From a virus, in the IMG/VR virus record IMGVR_UViG_3300044970_001619, positions 58,924 to 122,923 of that record: a stretch of DNA of 64,000 bases; one strand, given 5' to 3'. Position 1 is the first letter of the stretch. Each line of letters starts with the position of its first letter. A model generated the notes under the pieces. That model did not search any database. It was not told the origin of the DNA and was given only the letters and a program-made list of their open reading frames with translations. Shown one piece after another: positions 35,190 to 44,447 of this stretch. The translations under genes were made by a program, and so were the position numbers.

Positions 35190-37366
35190 ACACAATCTAT
35201 CACTGAGGTTACTGCGATTCCAGAGACTGCTGGAACACCAGTTGTTGAAGAATAATTTGGAGTAAATTGCATAACTGGAATGAGTTCTGCTCCTACTCCT
35301 GTGTTGGTATTTATAGTTAGTGTGGGAATGGTTTTAAATTCTCCTATAATATTTGTTGGCAACTTAACATCTACAATTGCTCCACTTCCAGGAGAAATAA
35401 TTGGTTCATAAGTATTTTTACCATCAGTAATTTTATCCCCAGTTGTATATCCATATCCTGGTTTATCTACCACAACATCAGTAACTGTGCCAGTTATAGA
35501 AGAACTTATTCCTGGTGCTGTAACATTGCCTTTACAATATCCATCACCAGAATTTAGAATTATAACTTTATCAATACCACCATCTTTTTCATTCACCTCA
35601 ACTCTTGCAGTTGCACCTAAACCATAATTACTTTTATCAACAATTCTTACATCTGTTGTTCCATTTGTATAACCAACTCCCCTGTTGGCAATTTGAACAG
35701 AGAAAATCTTACCATTATCACCAACTATTGGAATTGCTTTAGCACCAACTCCGTCACCTGTGATATAAACTTGTGGTGGTATGCACGTTTTCCATCTGCT
35801 TCCAATTGGCATTCTCATTAAATCATCCTGATTCTGTGGATTAAGAACTTTAGACACACAAGATGCATTATTAAGTGCTCTATCAATCAAACCACCAAAT
35901 CCAGACCCAAAAGTATCAGTTGCAGAATATAAAGGAGTATTACGAAGAGAAACTTCTATTGAACTTCCTGCTTTAGCAGCAGTTTTAAACACATTAACAT
36001 TACTAACCATTTTTTTCCAATCATCTGCTTCTTTTTCACTTGGTCCAAATTTTGCTGCCCAAGTATGTGGTTTCTTGCAAGCAAGTCCAGTGCATTCAAG
36101 AAAGCTAAAAATTTGAGATGCCAAAGAACTTGCTTGATTTAAAATTCCAGAAATTGTTCCTAATCCACCAGTCAACCAACTAATACCAGACATTATATCA
36201 GATAATGCATCTTCAATCGCATTCATTAGTTTAGCAAGAATTCCAGCAGTCCATTCTTCTGCTGCACAAAGAGGGACATTTACTGTTCTATCTACTAAAT
36301 CCTGTAAAGCATTTGTAATAAAATCCAAAAGACTTGATGGAAGTTTTTCTAGAATACAAAAAATTCCATCAAGAATTTTCTTCATTGATTCCAAAACAAT
36401 CTTTTGTTGGGGTTGTGGAACAACAAGACCGACTAATTTTCTAAATGCCCAAGTAATACATTTAAAAATTGTATTTCTTAAATTATTGATAATGAGTTTT
36501 ACGATACTAAGTATAGACCTAGCAGTATTACGAATTTGATTTCCTATATCTACAATTTCATTTAATACAGTATCTACATAAACATTTAAATATCGGTCTA
36601 ATCCATTTGTAATTGCCATAAAGCTCTGAAGAGCTTGTGAAATATCTCCGATTAATCCATTCTGACAACCATTAGGTATTGTAATTTCTACATCTGCTTT
36701 TTTCGCAACTTGCCATATAGATGATGCATCAAATTGAAGTCTATCTCCATACTGAGGAAATACACGAGTAGTCCCAGTGTAAAATCCAACATTTGAATTA
36801 AAAGCAATATCTACTTTGTCTTTTGTTGATAGTGGAGAAGTTTCTGTTTGAGGATTTTCAGGAATAATTTCTTTTTCTTTTCTTGCACTTCTTTGAGTTG
36901 CTGGGATATTATTTCCAGGATGTCCAGTAAATGGTTTGAATTGAGAACTTTTTTCTTTTGCTATTACCTCTTCTGAGATTAAATTCTTAACACCATCACT
37001 ACGATGAAGAAGACCCATTATGACTGGTTGTTGTGCATCATCTCCGTCAATAAAAAATCCAAAGCAAGTCTCACCACCCTTTAAATTTATTGTTGCTCCC
37101 ATACCACCTTGACCACTTCCAAAAGCAGGGTCCATCATAATCTGTGCCCAAGGCAAATCATCATCAGGAAGAACATTACCATCAAAAGTATGATGACCAA
37201 CAATTCTTACCTTACATCTTGCTGCCCACACTTTACCGTCAGAACCCTTTTCCTCCGAAAACTGAGATTTGCTTTTCCAAGAGTTTTGATTTGCTACTTG
37301 TCCAATCCACCAATAAAAACCATCTTTACCAATGTAATTGGATTTCAATAAAGCTTCTTCAATCAT
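35186..37366 (-). CDS. 5: Baseplate hub protein gp5-like, lacking the lysozyme domain
   Basis: 726 residues. Residues 1-150 (GFYWWIGQVANQNSW, KVRIVGHHTF, PWAQIMMDPAFGSGQGG, GDDAQQPVIMGLL) match the N-terminal OB-fold of T4 gp5/VgrG-like hub proteins. T4 gp5 carries a lysozyme domain next; none is visible here. Instead there is a helical region (about 230-440) and a beta-rich C-terminus with GVGYTNGTTDVRIVD and GYGYTTGDKITDG repeats. Cell-wall degradation is probably done by the two enzymes encoded upstream (38887 and 40983). Confidence 0.85.
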   Translation of the reverse strand: MIEEALLKSNYIGKDGFYWWIGQVANQNSWKSKSQFSEEKGSDGKVWAARCKVRIVGHHTFDGNVLPDDDLPWAQIMMDPAFGSGQGGMGATINLKGGETCFGFFIDGDDAQQPVIMGLLHRSDGVKNLISEEVIAKEKSSQFKPFTGHPGNNIPATQRSARKEKEIIPENPQTETSPLSTKDKVDIAFNSNVGFYTGTTRVFPQYGDRLQFDASSIWQVAKKADVEITIPNGCQNGLIGDISQALQSFMAITNGLDRYLNVYVDTVLNEIVDIGNQIRNTARSILSIVKLIINNLRNTIFKCITWAFRKLVGLVVPQPQQKIVLESMKKILDGIFCILEKLPSSLLDFITNALQDLVDRTVNVPLCAAEEWTAGILAKLMNAIEDALSDIMSGISWLTGGLGTISGILNQASSLASQIFSFLECTGLACKKPHTWAAKFGPSEKEADDWKKMVSNVNVFKTAAKAGSSIEVSLRNTPLYSATDTFGSGFGGLIDRALNNASCVSKVLNPQNQDDLMRMPIGSRWKTCIPPQVYITGDGVGAKAIPIVGDNGKIFSVQIANRGVGYTNGTTDVRIVDKSNYGLGATARVEVNEKDGGIDKVIILNSGDGYCKGNVTAPGISSSITGTVTDVVVDKPGYGYTTGDKITDGKNTYEPIISPGSGAIVDVKLPTNIIGEFKTIPTLTINTNTGVGAELIPVMQFTPNYSSTTGVPAVSGIAVTSVIDCV

Positions 37367-37568
37367 CGTAAATTCTACACTCCAGTGCGTTTGGGTTTAA
37401 ATCGCAAAATAATTCTAATGCATTTGGTATTAAAGTATTATTTGGATTATTCTTTTGATATTCCAAAAGTTCTTCCAAATGTGCTTCTAAGTATCTTTTT
37501 CTTTGTTTATTTAATGATGAATTTCCCAATTCATCATTTATATTATGTATGAATTGTTGTAAATCCAT
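37359..37568 (-). CDS. Small helical protein between hub genes
   Basis: 69 residues: MDLQQFIHNINDELGNSSLN, then KQRKRYLEAHLEELLEYQK. Charged and helical, with a C-terminal FCDLNPNALECRIYDD. It overlaps gp5 by 8 nt and follows the gp27-like gene by 5 nt. No family is recognised. The location suggests hub assembly or a chaperone. Confidence 0.65.
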   Translation of the reverse strand: MDLQQFIHNINDELGNSSLNKQRKRYLEAHLEELLEYQKNNPNNTLIPNALELFCDLNPNALECRIYDD

Positions 37569-37573
37569 TTTTC

Positions 37574-38887
37574 TTACTCGTTTTGAGGACCATAAAGACC
37601 GTAACTATCACGAATTAGTTTTACACTTGTAACCATTTGGTTTCCTTCAAAATGATGTCTTAATTCTTTAATCAAGTAGTTTCCACTCTGTTCGTCATCT
37701 GCTTCTTTATTGTCTGTTCTTGTGATTCTTGGAAACTGTGCCTTTATAATATCTCCAACTTTCAATCTTATGTTACAAGGTATAACCATATTTAGTGCTT
37801 GAGTGAACAATAAATTATATCTAGAATAAGACATTGACATATCAGCACCACTTCTAGACTTACCACTTATCGTTCCATCATTATTTAAGTTTCCTCTATC
37901 GGAAGCTTTAAACATAATTCTACTAATACTATCTCCAAATTCTTCAGATACAGCAATACTTTTAGAAGCACCTAATTTATTCTTGACTTGATCTTTCACT
38001 GTGTATTTGTAAATATCTAAAGTACTTGAATACAAATCAAAATAATATGTTTTATTTGCATACATACCAACTCTCAATGCTTTCATCAAGTCAATATTCT
38101 TTTCATACTTATAATTTAAAATTCTAAAATTTGTTTCTACATTATTACTCTCAATGATTGGAGCATACTGATAACTATATATTGACTCCTTATCGGCACT
38201 ATTATTTTGTATTTGAGTGCTTGATACTAAACTGTCAATACTTCTAAAATTAAAACCGTCTTTATTCTCATAAAATAAAAATCCAGCAGTTCCCTTTGCT
38301 ATTCCACTATTTTCACCTCCAGATGTTCCCGAATTTTGCCCATTTGCAGGAACTGCTTTTGGACCTAACCAAGTCAAAACGTGAAATGGTTTTCTATTAT
38401 TTCCAATAAAAGAAAATTCGTTTGATGTTGATTCTATATTTTCACTTTTAAACTTTTTAGTTTTTAATACATCCTTTAAAATTTTAGTTACTGTAGTTTG
38501 AATATTACCTGTATATTTTCTTTCACATCTGACAGTATCATTCGTCAAACCTTCACGAGAAACTAAGTGTAAAGTGAACATTTCACTTGACTTTTGTGCA
38601 TCAAGATTGCTAACCTTATAAACATAAAAAGCAGTATCACCGTCAAATAAAAATTCACCAAATGCAGTATCAACACTAATGGAAACTTTTTCTCCACCAC
38701 GAATTGGTAAAAGATTAAACAAACTTGTACTATTAACTATTTGTGCAGTAGCAGTTATACAAGGAGATAAAATATCCTCAAAGTAATCAAAAAACAATAA
38801 TGAATTGGTAATATCAATTTTTTTGCTACCATCTAATGATTGTATGATAAAATAATTTGGTTTAAATGCTGCTACAGATTGTGACAT
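37574..38887 (-). CDS. Baseplate hub subunit, gp27-like
   Basis: 437 residues. It resembles the gp27/late-control-D type hub ring protein: an early segment DITNSLLFFDYFEDILSPCI, then VSISVDTAFG, MFTLHLVSREGLTN, TVRCERKYTG and a C-terminal KLIRDSYGLYGP. In T4, gp27 trimers form the torus that carries gp5 and attaches the tail tube. The order gp27-like, small protein, gp5-like supports the assignment. Overlaps upstream stop as TAATG. Confidence 0.72.
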   Translation of the reverse strand: MSQSVAAFKPNYFIIQSLDGSKKIDITNSLLFFDYFEDILSPCITATAQIVNSTSLFNLLPIRGGEKVSISVDTAFGEFLFDGDTAFYVYKVSNLDAQKSSEMFTLHLVSREGLTNDTVRCERKYTGNIQTTVTKILKDVLKTKKFKSENIESTSNEFSFIGNNRKPFHVLTWLGPKAVPANGQNSGTSGGENSGIAKGTAGFLFYENKDGFNFRSIDSLVSSTQIQNNSADKESIYSYQYAPIIESNNVETNFRILNYKYEKNIDLMKALRVGMYANKTYYFDLYSSTLDIYKYTVKDQVKNKLGASKSIAVSEEFGDSISRIMFKASDRGNLNNDGTISGKSRSGADMSMSYSRYNLLFTQALNMVIPCNIRLKVGDIIKAQFPRITRTDNKEADDEQSGNYLIKELRHHFEGNQMVTSVKLIRDSYGLYGPQNE

Positions 38888-40983
38888 TAGCTTGCTGACA
38901 GATTAGTAAGTAACATAGTCTTCATAAGACTATTTACCAGTTGTCCTTCATCTGGACCAGGAAGAATTACAGTTCCTCCACCACCACCTCCAACTGGAAT
39001 AAAGACTGGTTTTTGTTGTCCTCCTCCACCTTGAGGACTCATCATCATTGGTATAATTGTTGTAACCTGTTGTAGTTGATTATAAGAAGGGTATTGTTGG
39101 AGATTTTGAATCATTCCAGATTGATATGCAGCAATTGCCTCTGGAGTTAAATCTGGACCTCCTATTCCAGGTCTCTTTGAAGCATCCATTATTGCTTTAA
39201 TTCTGGAAAGATTTGAATTTGGATCACTTGCTTCATTTGCAATAATAGATTTATGGTACATTACATTTAATTTCTGTGCTTTTGCTAATTTTTCAACCAA
39301 TTCAGCAGTTTTTAAATTATATTCCTTTTCTCCAGGAGCACCAGTTTCACCTTTTGTTACATCAGCGTGTCCTGCAAAAATATGATATGCACGTTTAGGG
39401 TCTTTCATCATTGCTTCAACTATTCTTTTTGCATTTGCTTCAGCACCTAATGCCATATCTGACTCTAGAATATTTCCACCTCTATTTGTAACACCCAATC
39501 CTCCTCTAAAATTTTTACCATAAGTCCCGAAACTAGAAACAAGTGCTTGAGAAACAGCAGTATCTGGACTGGTATTGCTTGGGATTAATCCTGTCTTTTG
39601 TCCTTTTGCATTTGGGTCTGCGTGTAATTCTAAAACAAAAGGATTAGAACCTGCTCCCGAAACTCCTGCCTTTGGTTTGACTTTTACATTGCCACCGAAT
39701 CTAAAATACTTATCTCCCTCACTTGTAGGTATTTCTAATTTTTTACTTCCTTGTCTAACTTCAAAATGAACGTGAGGTCCCGTAGAATTTCCTGTGCTTC
39801 CTACATTTCCAATTACAGTTCCAGGTTCTATTTGTTGTCCTTCTTTGACTGATATTTTACTTAAGTGCCCATAAAAACTACTAGAACCACCAGGATGTGC
39901 AATTTGTACAGCATATCCATACCCACCATCATTAAATTGTGCGTATGTTACTTGACCAGGTTGAATCACACTTACTGGTGTTCCTTCCGTAATAGCATAA
40001 TCAACACCACTATGAATTCTTCCCCATCTCCAACCATAAGGAGATGAAGTATATTTGCTGGGCATTTGACCACCTTCAGCAGTCATATCTGGAAGTTCTC
40101 CTGGAATTTCAGGAGCATCTGGAATTGCATCTGGGTCTAAACCGTAATCCAACATCATTTCATCAGAACCAGCAGCAGCTGCGGCACCATTTACCACAGA
40201 AGCAAATGACTTATAGACAAAGTTTTCAAACTTTCCTACAGAGTCACTAAATCTGTTTATTACATCACCAAATCCACTTTCTTGAACTGATGCCTTTTGT
40301 TGTTGTTCTTGTGCCTTTAGTTTTTCTTCAACTTTTCCAGACACACCTCCAGCACCACCAGTTGCAAGTTCATATGCTCTATCTGCGGTGTAACCACCCA
40401 AAAATCCACCTGCCATACTTCCAATTACAAAACCAAGCCCAGGTATTGGAATTAGTGCTTGCCCAATGGCACCACCAAGTAATGAACCAGCAAGATTGCC
40501 CACTGCTCCCGATGCTGCTTGACCTGTGCTTTCTCCCTCTGCCAATCCCTGAGCAAAATCCAATCCAGAAAAAACTGCATTCAAAATACCTACAGATTTG
40601 AGTCCTCCAAATTGTAACTTAGAACCAGAAACTATTGGTTTTGGTGGTCTCAATCCTCTTGTATTTTGAGGAGCACCCATTTTTCCTCTTGGAGGGAACA
40701 TATTACCAAGAAAACCAGCAACATCAAGTGCCCCTCCAAGTAAAGATGATAATAAATTTCCAGGAGAACCAAAACTTGAAGCAATGTTTAAGTTCGCAAG
40801 TTCTTTAATTTTTCTTTTTTCAGGTAATTTTATTCTATTAATTTCTTTATTTTGAGTGTTTAAAAACTTAGAGAAATCAACAACATCTCTCTGAATTCCT
40901 TTTAGTCTTCTTGAGGAATCTCCACTAAAAGAAACTATGTTATTGGAAGCAGAAACTAAAGGAGAAGAAAGTACTTTTTTCAT
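38887..40983 (-). CDS. Tail-associated M23 peptidase with an amidase-like C-terminal domain
   Basis: 698 residues. About 80-205 is Gly/Ala-rich and hydrophobic. An M23 metallopeptidase domain (about 305-430) is complete: H324 and D328 in GRIHSGVDYA, H373 in FYGHL, H404 and H406 in GPHVHFE. M23 enzymes cut peptide cross-links of peptidoglycan. A second domain (about 445-590) has LELHADPNAK (H454) and AGHADVTKGETGAPGEKEYN (H539, E552/E554), resembling motifs of zinc N-acetylmuramoyl-L-alanine amidases but in reversed order. The likely role is cell-wall penetration during DNA injection. Confidence 0.82.
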   Translation of the reverse strand: MKKVLSSPLVSASNNIVSFSGDSSRRLKGIQRDVVDFSKFLNTQNKEINRIKLPEKRKIKELANLNIASSFGSPGNLLSSLLGGALDVAGFLGNMFPPRGKMGAPQNTRGLRPPKPIVSGSKLQFGGLKSVGILNAVFSGLDFAQGLAEGESTGQAASGAVGNLAGSLLGGAIGQALIPIPGLGFVIGSMAGGFLGGYTADRAYELATGGAGGVSGKVEEKLKAQEQQQKASVQESGFGDVINRFSDSVGKFENFVYKSFASVVNGAAAAAGSDEMMLDYGLDPDAIPDAPEIPGELPDMTAEGGQMPSKYTSSPYGWRWGRIHSGVDYAITEGTPVSVIQPGQVTYAQFNDGGYGYAVQIAHPGGSSSFYGHLSKISVKEGQQIEPGTVIGNVGSTGNSTGPHVHFEVRQGSKKLEIPTSEGDKYFRFGGNVKVKPKAGVSGAGSNPFVLELHADPNAKGQKTGLIPSNTSPDTAVSQALVSSFGTYGKNFRGGLGVTNRGGNILESDMALGAEANAKRIVEAMMKDPKRAYHIFAGHADVTKGETGAPGEKEYNLKTAELVEKLAKAQKLNVMYHKSIIANEASDPNSNLSRIKAIMDASKRPGIGGPDLTPEAIAAYQSGMIQNLQQYPSYNQLQQVTTIIPMMMSPQGGGGQQKPVFIPVGGGGGGTVILPGPDEGQLVNSLMKTMLLTNLSAS

Positions 40984-42758
40984 TATCCGTCTACTATATT
41001 ATAAACCATTCTTGAATATAAAACTAAAAAATTATCAGTGTTTGCAGAAGGTAATAATGGAACTGATGGACCATTTTTTTGAGTTGATGGTGGTGCAGAA
41101 ATACCTCCTCCACCACCTTGAGATTGTTGAGGCATTGCACCAGACAAATCTATTGGTACAATATTTGTTTGTGATTGTGCTGCTGTTTGAGCAACTTGAG
41201 AAACACCTGTTGCTAAGTTGTTGTATTCTTCTAATTTTAATTTTCCAGCCTTATATGCTGCAGCATATTCTTTAGGCAATTCCTCATAACTACCTCCTAT
41301 TCCTGGTTTTGGTTTATATGTTTTTTCCAATCCTGGAGTCAATTTTTTATACCATTCTCCAGTTTTAACTGATCCATATTCTGGATCAGGACCCCCAGAA
41401 TAACCACGATCAGTTCTATAAACAATATACTTATCTCTAAGTAATTGTGATATTTTAGCACCAGAATAACCTTGAGTGGTTAATGCTTCAGGAACTCCAG
41501 CACCTCTCGTCTTAATTTCATTTGCAGAAAATCTTGCTTGGAATCTCAATCCCTCAGCAGTTTCTTTTATTTGACCTTTGGTCTCATCCCAAACCCCAGC
41601 CTTTTTGGCCTGATCGATTAAAGCAGTTCTTCTATCTTGATTCCAACTAAACATACCAGTATTAGGAATTTTTGCAGAAGGATCAGTATGAGTTCCAAAC
41701 AAGTTTTTATTGTCCATCCCACCTTCTCTGCCAATTTCAGCAATTAATCTTTTTGCTCCCTCATCAGTATATCCAAGATTTCTATATTCATCATATAAAA
41801 CTGCTGATTTGCCTGCCATAGTAGATATATCACCACTTTTCAAATTACTATAATCCACTGGAGATCCAGGACCAGGACCTCCAGGACCAGGACCTCCAGG
41901 ACTTCCCCCACCACCTCCTGCACCACCACCAGGAGGTTTGGAAGGACCCTTTCCAATACCAATCATTGTATTAATTGCTGTAATAAATCTTTCTATTGCA
42001 GAACTAAACGTTGATATGATGTCTCCACCATCTCCAGGTTGAAGCATTCCTGCTCTAATTTCATCAACATTAGAAAGAGCATTCACTGTGCCAGCACCAA
42101 CAGCACCCAATCCAAGAGCACCAGCACCAAGGGCAAGCATTTTGCCTCTTCCCTTGAACATATTACCAAGTCCTCGTGGTGCGCTCTTTCTGACACCACC
42201 CATGGGAACATCAACATCAATGTCAATTCCACCTCCACCACCTGGAGATGCTTTTGGAAGATTTGATAATTGTTGTACTATTTTTACAATGACCTGACGA
42301 ATCAATTTTGCAACTTCAAAACTTTCTGTAAATGATTTAGAAAGATTTTTTAAATTGTCACTTATTCTATTCACAAATTTTTTGTTGCCAAAAAACTGAA
42401 TGAATTGTATTACACTCTTATAGGTACTTAAAAACTTACTTAGAATGCCGGTTGGTTTCGCAGAATCAACATCAGATACTCTTTTCTTATAATCTGTAGT
42501 GAAACTTTGAAGAGTATTATTTAAAGTGCTTGTTATATTGTTTGTAATATTTGTAGAAATAGTACTTACGATTGAATCTACTGAAGATGGGACTGGTTTT
42601 GCAGTCCCTCTTTGAAATCCTACTATTTTATTTGCAGCAGAAGCAATTGAAGATGTTCCAAGAAAAGAACCACCAGAAATAAAATTTTTGGCGAGTTGTT
42701 GGTTTGTATTCTGCTTACCTACTATTCTTTCTGGGTTCAGAACCGAACCTATTACCAT
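40983..42758 (-). CDS. Tail-associated protein with phage tail lysozyme domain
   Basis: 591 residues. A Gly/Pro linker (about 270-300) separates an N-terminal helical region with a hydrophobic Gly/Ala stretch (about 206-225) from a domain at about 305-450. That domain (LGYTDEGAKRLIAEIGREGG, LFGTHTDPS, GMFSWNQDRRTALID, GLRFQARF) matches the tail-lysozyme/lysozyme-like fold; a glutamate at 341 or 345 is the catalytic candidate. It probably cleaves peptidoglycan glycan strands, complementing the M23 protein, with which it overlaps (TAATG). Confidence 0.78.
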   Translation of the reverse strand: MVIGSVLNPERIVGKQNTNQQLAKNFISGGSFLGTSSIASAANKIVGFQRGTAKPVPSSVDSIVSTISTNITNNITSTLNNTLQSFTTDYKKRVSDVDSAKPTGILSKFLSTYKSVIQFIQFFGNKKFVNRISDNLKNLSKSFTESFEVAKLIRQVIVKIVQQLSNLPKASPGGGGGIDIDVDVPMGGVRKSAPRGLGNMFKGRGKMLALGAGALGLGAVGAGTVNALSNVDEIRAGMLQPGDGGDIISTFSSAIERFITAINTMIGIGKGPSKPPGGGAGGGGGSPGGPGPGGPGPGSPVDYSNLKSGDISTMAGKSAVLYDEYRNLGYTDEGAKRLIAEIGREGGMDNKNLFGTHTDPSAKIPNTGMFSWNQDRRTALIDQAKKAGVWDETKGQIKETAEGLRFQARFSANEIKTRGAGVPEALTTQGYSGAKISQLLRDKYIVYRTDRGYSGGPDPEYGSVKTGEWYKKLTPGLEKTYKPKPGIGGSYEELPKEYAAAYKAGKLKLEEYNNLATGVSQVAQTAAQSQTNIVPIDLSGAMPQQSQGGGGGISAPPSTQKNGPSVPLLPSANTDNFLVLYSRMVYNIVDG

Positions 42759-42779
42759 CTTGCTTTCTTATTTTAGAAT

Positions 42780-42787
42780 TATTTATT
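42780..42787 (-). promoter_or_regulatory. Late promoter box AATAAATA
   Basis: AATAAATA on the minus strand, 22 nt before the ATG at 42758. It overlaps the stop codon of the 57-residue gene. Confidence 0.5.
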
Positions 42788-42956
42788 GAGCATTTTGTTG
42801 TTTTAGTTTCTCATCTTCAATATGTTGTTGGAGAAGTGCTAAGTAAATATCTCTTTCCCAAGGCATCATATTTTCAACATCCCTAATCGGCCATTTATGA
42901 AATTGAAGTAATGCAAAATTAATTCTAAAGTATGACTCCAATTCCATATAAGCCAT
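42783..42956 (-). CDS. Small tail-assembly protein, possibly gp51-like
   Basis: 57 residues, ATG at 42956: MAYMELESYFRINFALLQFH, then KWPIRDVENMMPWERDIYLA and a charged helix ending NAQ. The pattern (aromatic N-terminus, a central PWERdIY.alL, charged helix) is typical of small hub-assembly or tail-chaperone proteins beside gp26 in T4-like phages. The gp51 assignment rests on this and on position. It lies 2 nt after gp26. Confidence 0.65.
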   Translation of the reverse strand: MAYMELESYFRINFALLQFHKWPIRDVENMMPWERDIYLALLQQHIEDEKLKQQNAQ

Positions 42957-42958
42957 AC

Positions 42959-43687
42959 TCAACCGAAAAAAGATGTTAACCCCTCCAACGTAACTTCACT
43001 TTCCACTCCAGTCTTTGGATTCTTAACTTTTACTTTGTGTGCAAGTTTTGGCATTGTATTAAAAAAGTTTTCAACCTGTTTGAATTGATTTGAATCAAGT
43101 GTTTCAATCCAAGAAACTAATTCTTTTTTAGTACAATCAGATGCTGCCCAACTTTCTTCTTCATTAAAGATCATATCAATACAAGAAGCAATAATATCTA
43201 AAGATTTTTCAATATTTGATGTACTTTGCTCTGTGTTAAAATCAAAATTATTTTTAATAAACTGGTCTAAAGATGGATACTTCATTCTTAAAACTAAAGA
43301 ACTATCAAGTTTAATATCCGTGCTATGATTTTCTTCTTTTTGAACTTGAATCTCATCAATATAAATTGTGACTGGAACTTGAGTTTCCATATCATCACCA
43401 CAAGTAATAATTAATTCAATAGACTCACCAACAGATTTTGAACGAAGGTTTAAGAACAAATATTCAATATCAAAAGTTGGAAGTTCTTCTACTTTAATTG
43501 CTTTTGTTAAAATACAATCTTTTAATACTTGCTTGATTGCATTTGTAATTTCTTTTGTATCTTGACTTTCAAGAGCAAGAATTAATATCTTTTCTTCTTT
43601 GACTAGAAATGGTCTGTATTTAATTGTTTTCCCAGTTGATGGCAAAACCAATTCATACGTTGGTGTAGAAATCTTAGGTAATGGCAT
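42959..43687 (-). CDS. 26: Baseplate hub subunit gp26
   Basis: 242 residues: MPLPKISTPTYELVLPSTGK, then IKYRPFLVKEEKILILALES, DCILTKAIKVEELPTFDIEY and LFLNLRSKSVGE. This matches the T4 gp26 baseplate family, involved in hub assembly. The C-terminal half is helical with SWIETLDSNQFKQVENFF and ends KTGVESEVTLEGLTSFFG. A late box sits 22 nt upstream, overlapping the end of the preceding gene. Confidence 0.88.
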   Translation of the reverse strand: MPLPKISTPTYELVLPSTGKTIKYRPFLVKEEKILILALESQDTKEITNAIKQVLKDCILTKAIKVEELPTFDIEYLFLNLRSKSVGESIELIITCGDDMETQVPVTIYIDEIQVQKEENHSTDIKLDSSLVLRMKYPSLDQFIKNNFDFNTEQSTSNIEKSLDIIASCIDMIFNEEESWAASDCTKKELVSWIETLDSNQFKQVENFFNTMPKLAHKVKVKNPKTGVESEVTLEGLTSFFG

Positions 43688-43708
43688 AATTCAATAGTTC
43701 AGTGCTTT

Positions 43709-43716
43709 TATTTATT
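43709..43716 (-). promoter_or_regulatory. Late promoter box AATAAATA
   Basis: AATAAATA on the minus strand, 22 nt before the gp26 ATG and overlapping the stop of the gene at 43712. Confidence 0.5.
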
Positions 43717-44416
43717 TACTCCTCGTTTTATGTTTTTCAATTACATAACGGGAGTAACTAAAGGTAACTATTGTTTTAGTGATTGTACTTCCTTCATAAG
43801 TCACTGGCATTGCTGCTATGTTTGTAGGGAAAGCATCAATCAAACGATAAGTTATTCTTGGCACATCATTAGTTCTATTCAAATCTCTTTCAAATTTTAC
43901 AATTGATATAATTCTCTTATATGTGTCGGGATATTTAAGTCTAAAGAAATCTGGACGATTTTTTGCGTCTCCCTGTCCCCTTGAATTTGCTTTAACTTCT
44001 CCAGCATCTGTATAAACAGGATTGATATAATTCATCCATTCTTCAAAAAGACGAATGAGTTTATAATCATAATCAACATAAAATGTCATTGTAACATCTG
44101 GATAAACTCTTTTAGTTGGAAACCTCTCTATCACTCCTTGACGTGACCCAATCTCTTCCGTGACATCAAAGGTTGCGCCAGGAAGTGAAGTCTCCGCACA
44201 ATAAAAGTCAAATTTTGAAAATTCTCCATCACTTGTAATTCCTGCATCTGCCAACCAATTCATCAATAAATCACCATCACCACGATTAGTCAAGTGCAAT
44301 GATACCTTAAATTGACTTGTAAGGGATAATTTACCAAAGATTTCTAATGCTTCATCTGTTGTCTTATACAAAAAACCAACTTCAGGTTGTCCTGCTCCTG
44401 GTCCTCTTGATGCCAT
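43712..44416 (-). CDS. Baseplate/tail-tube protein, gp54-like
   Basis: 234 residues with a tail-tube-type layout: SLPGATFDVTEEIGSRQG, MTFYVDYDYKLIRLFEEWMN, then YEGSTITKTIVTFSYSRYVI. These parallel T4 gp54/gp19 elements (MPEN..., SFRMD....MQDWVN, SYDGDNQITTFDVTFAYR) as I recall them. gp54 starts tail-tube assembly on the baseplate. The initiator identity, as against another tube-fold protein, is not certain. It is divergent from gp4, with a 31-nt gap. Confidence 0.65.
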   Translation of the reverse strand: MASRGPGAGQPEVGFLYKTTDEALEIFGKLSLTSQFKVSLHLTNRGDGDLLMNWLADAGITSDGEFSKFDFYCAETSLPGATFDVTEEIGSRQGVIERFPTKRVYPDVTMTFYVDYDYKLIRLFEEWMNYINPVYTDAGEVKANSRGQGDAKNRPDFFRLKYPDTYKRIISIVKFERDLNRTNDVPRITYRLIDAFPTNIAAMPVTYEGSTITKTIVTFSYSRYVIEKHKTRSK

Positions 44417-44417
44417 T

Positions 44418-44425
44418 TATAAATA
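44418..44425 (+). promoter_or_regulatory. Late promoter TATAAATA for the plus-strand island
   Basis: Exact T4 late consensus on the plus strand, 22 nt before the gp4 ATG at 44448. The surrounding sequence is nearly palindromic (TTTATAAATA), but the minus-strand gene starts too close for the same box to serve it. Confidence 0.75.
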
Positions 44426-44447
44426 CGATTAAGATTATATAATATGT

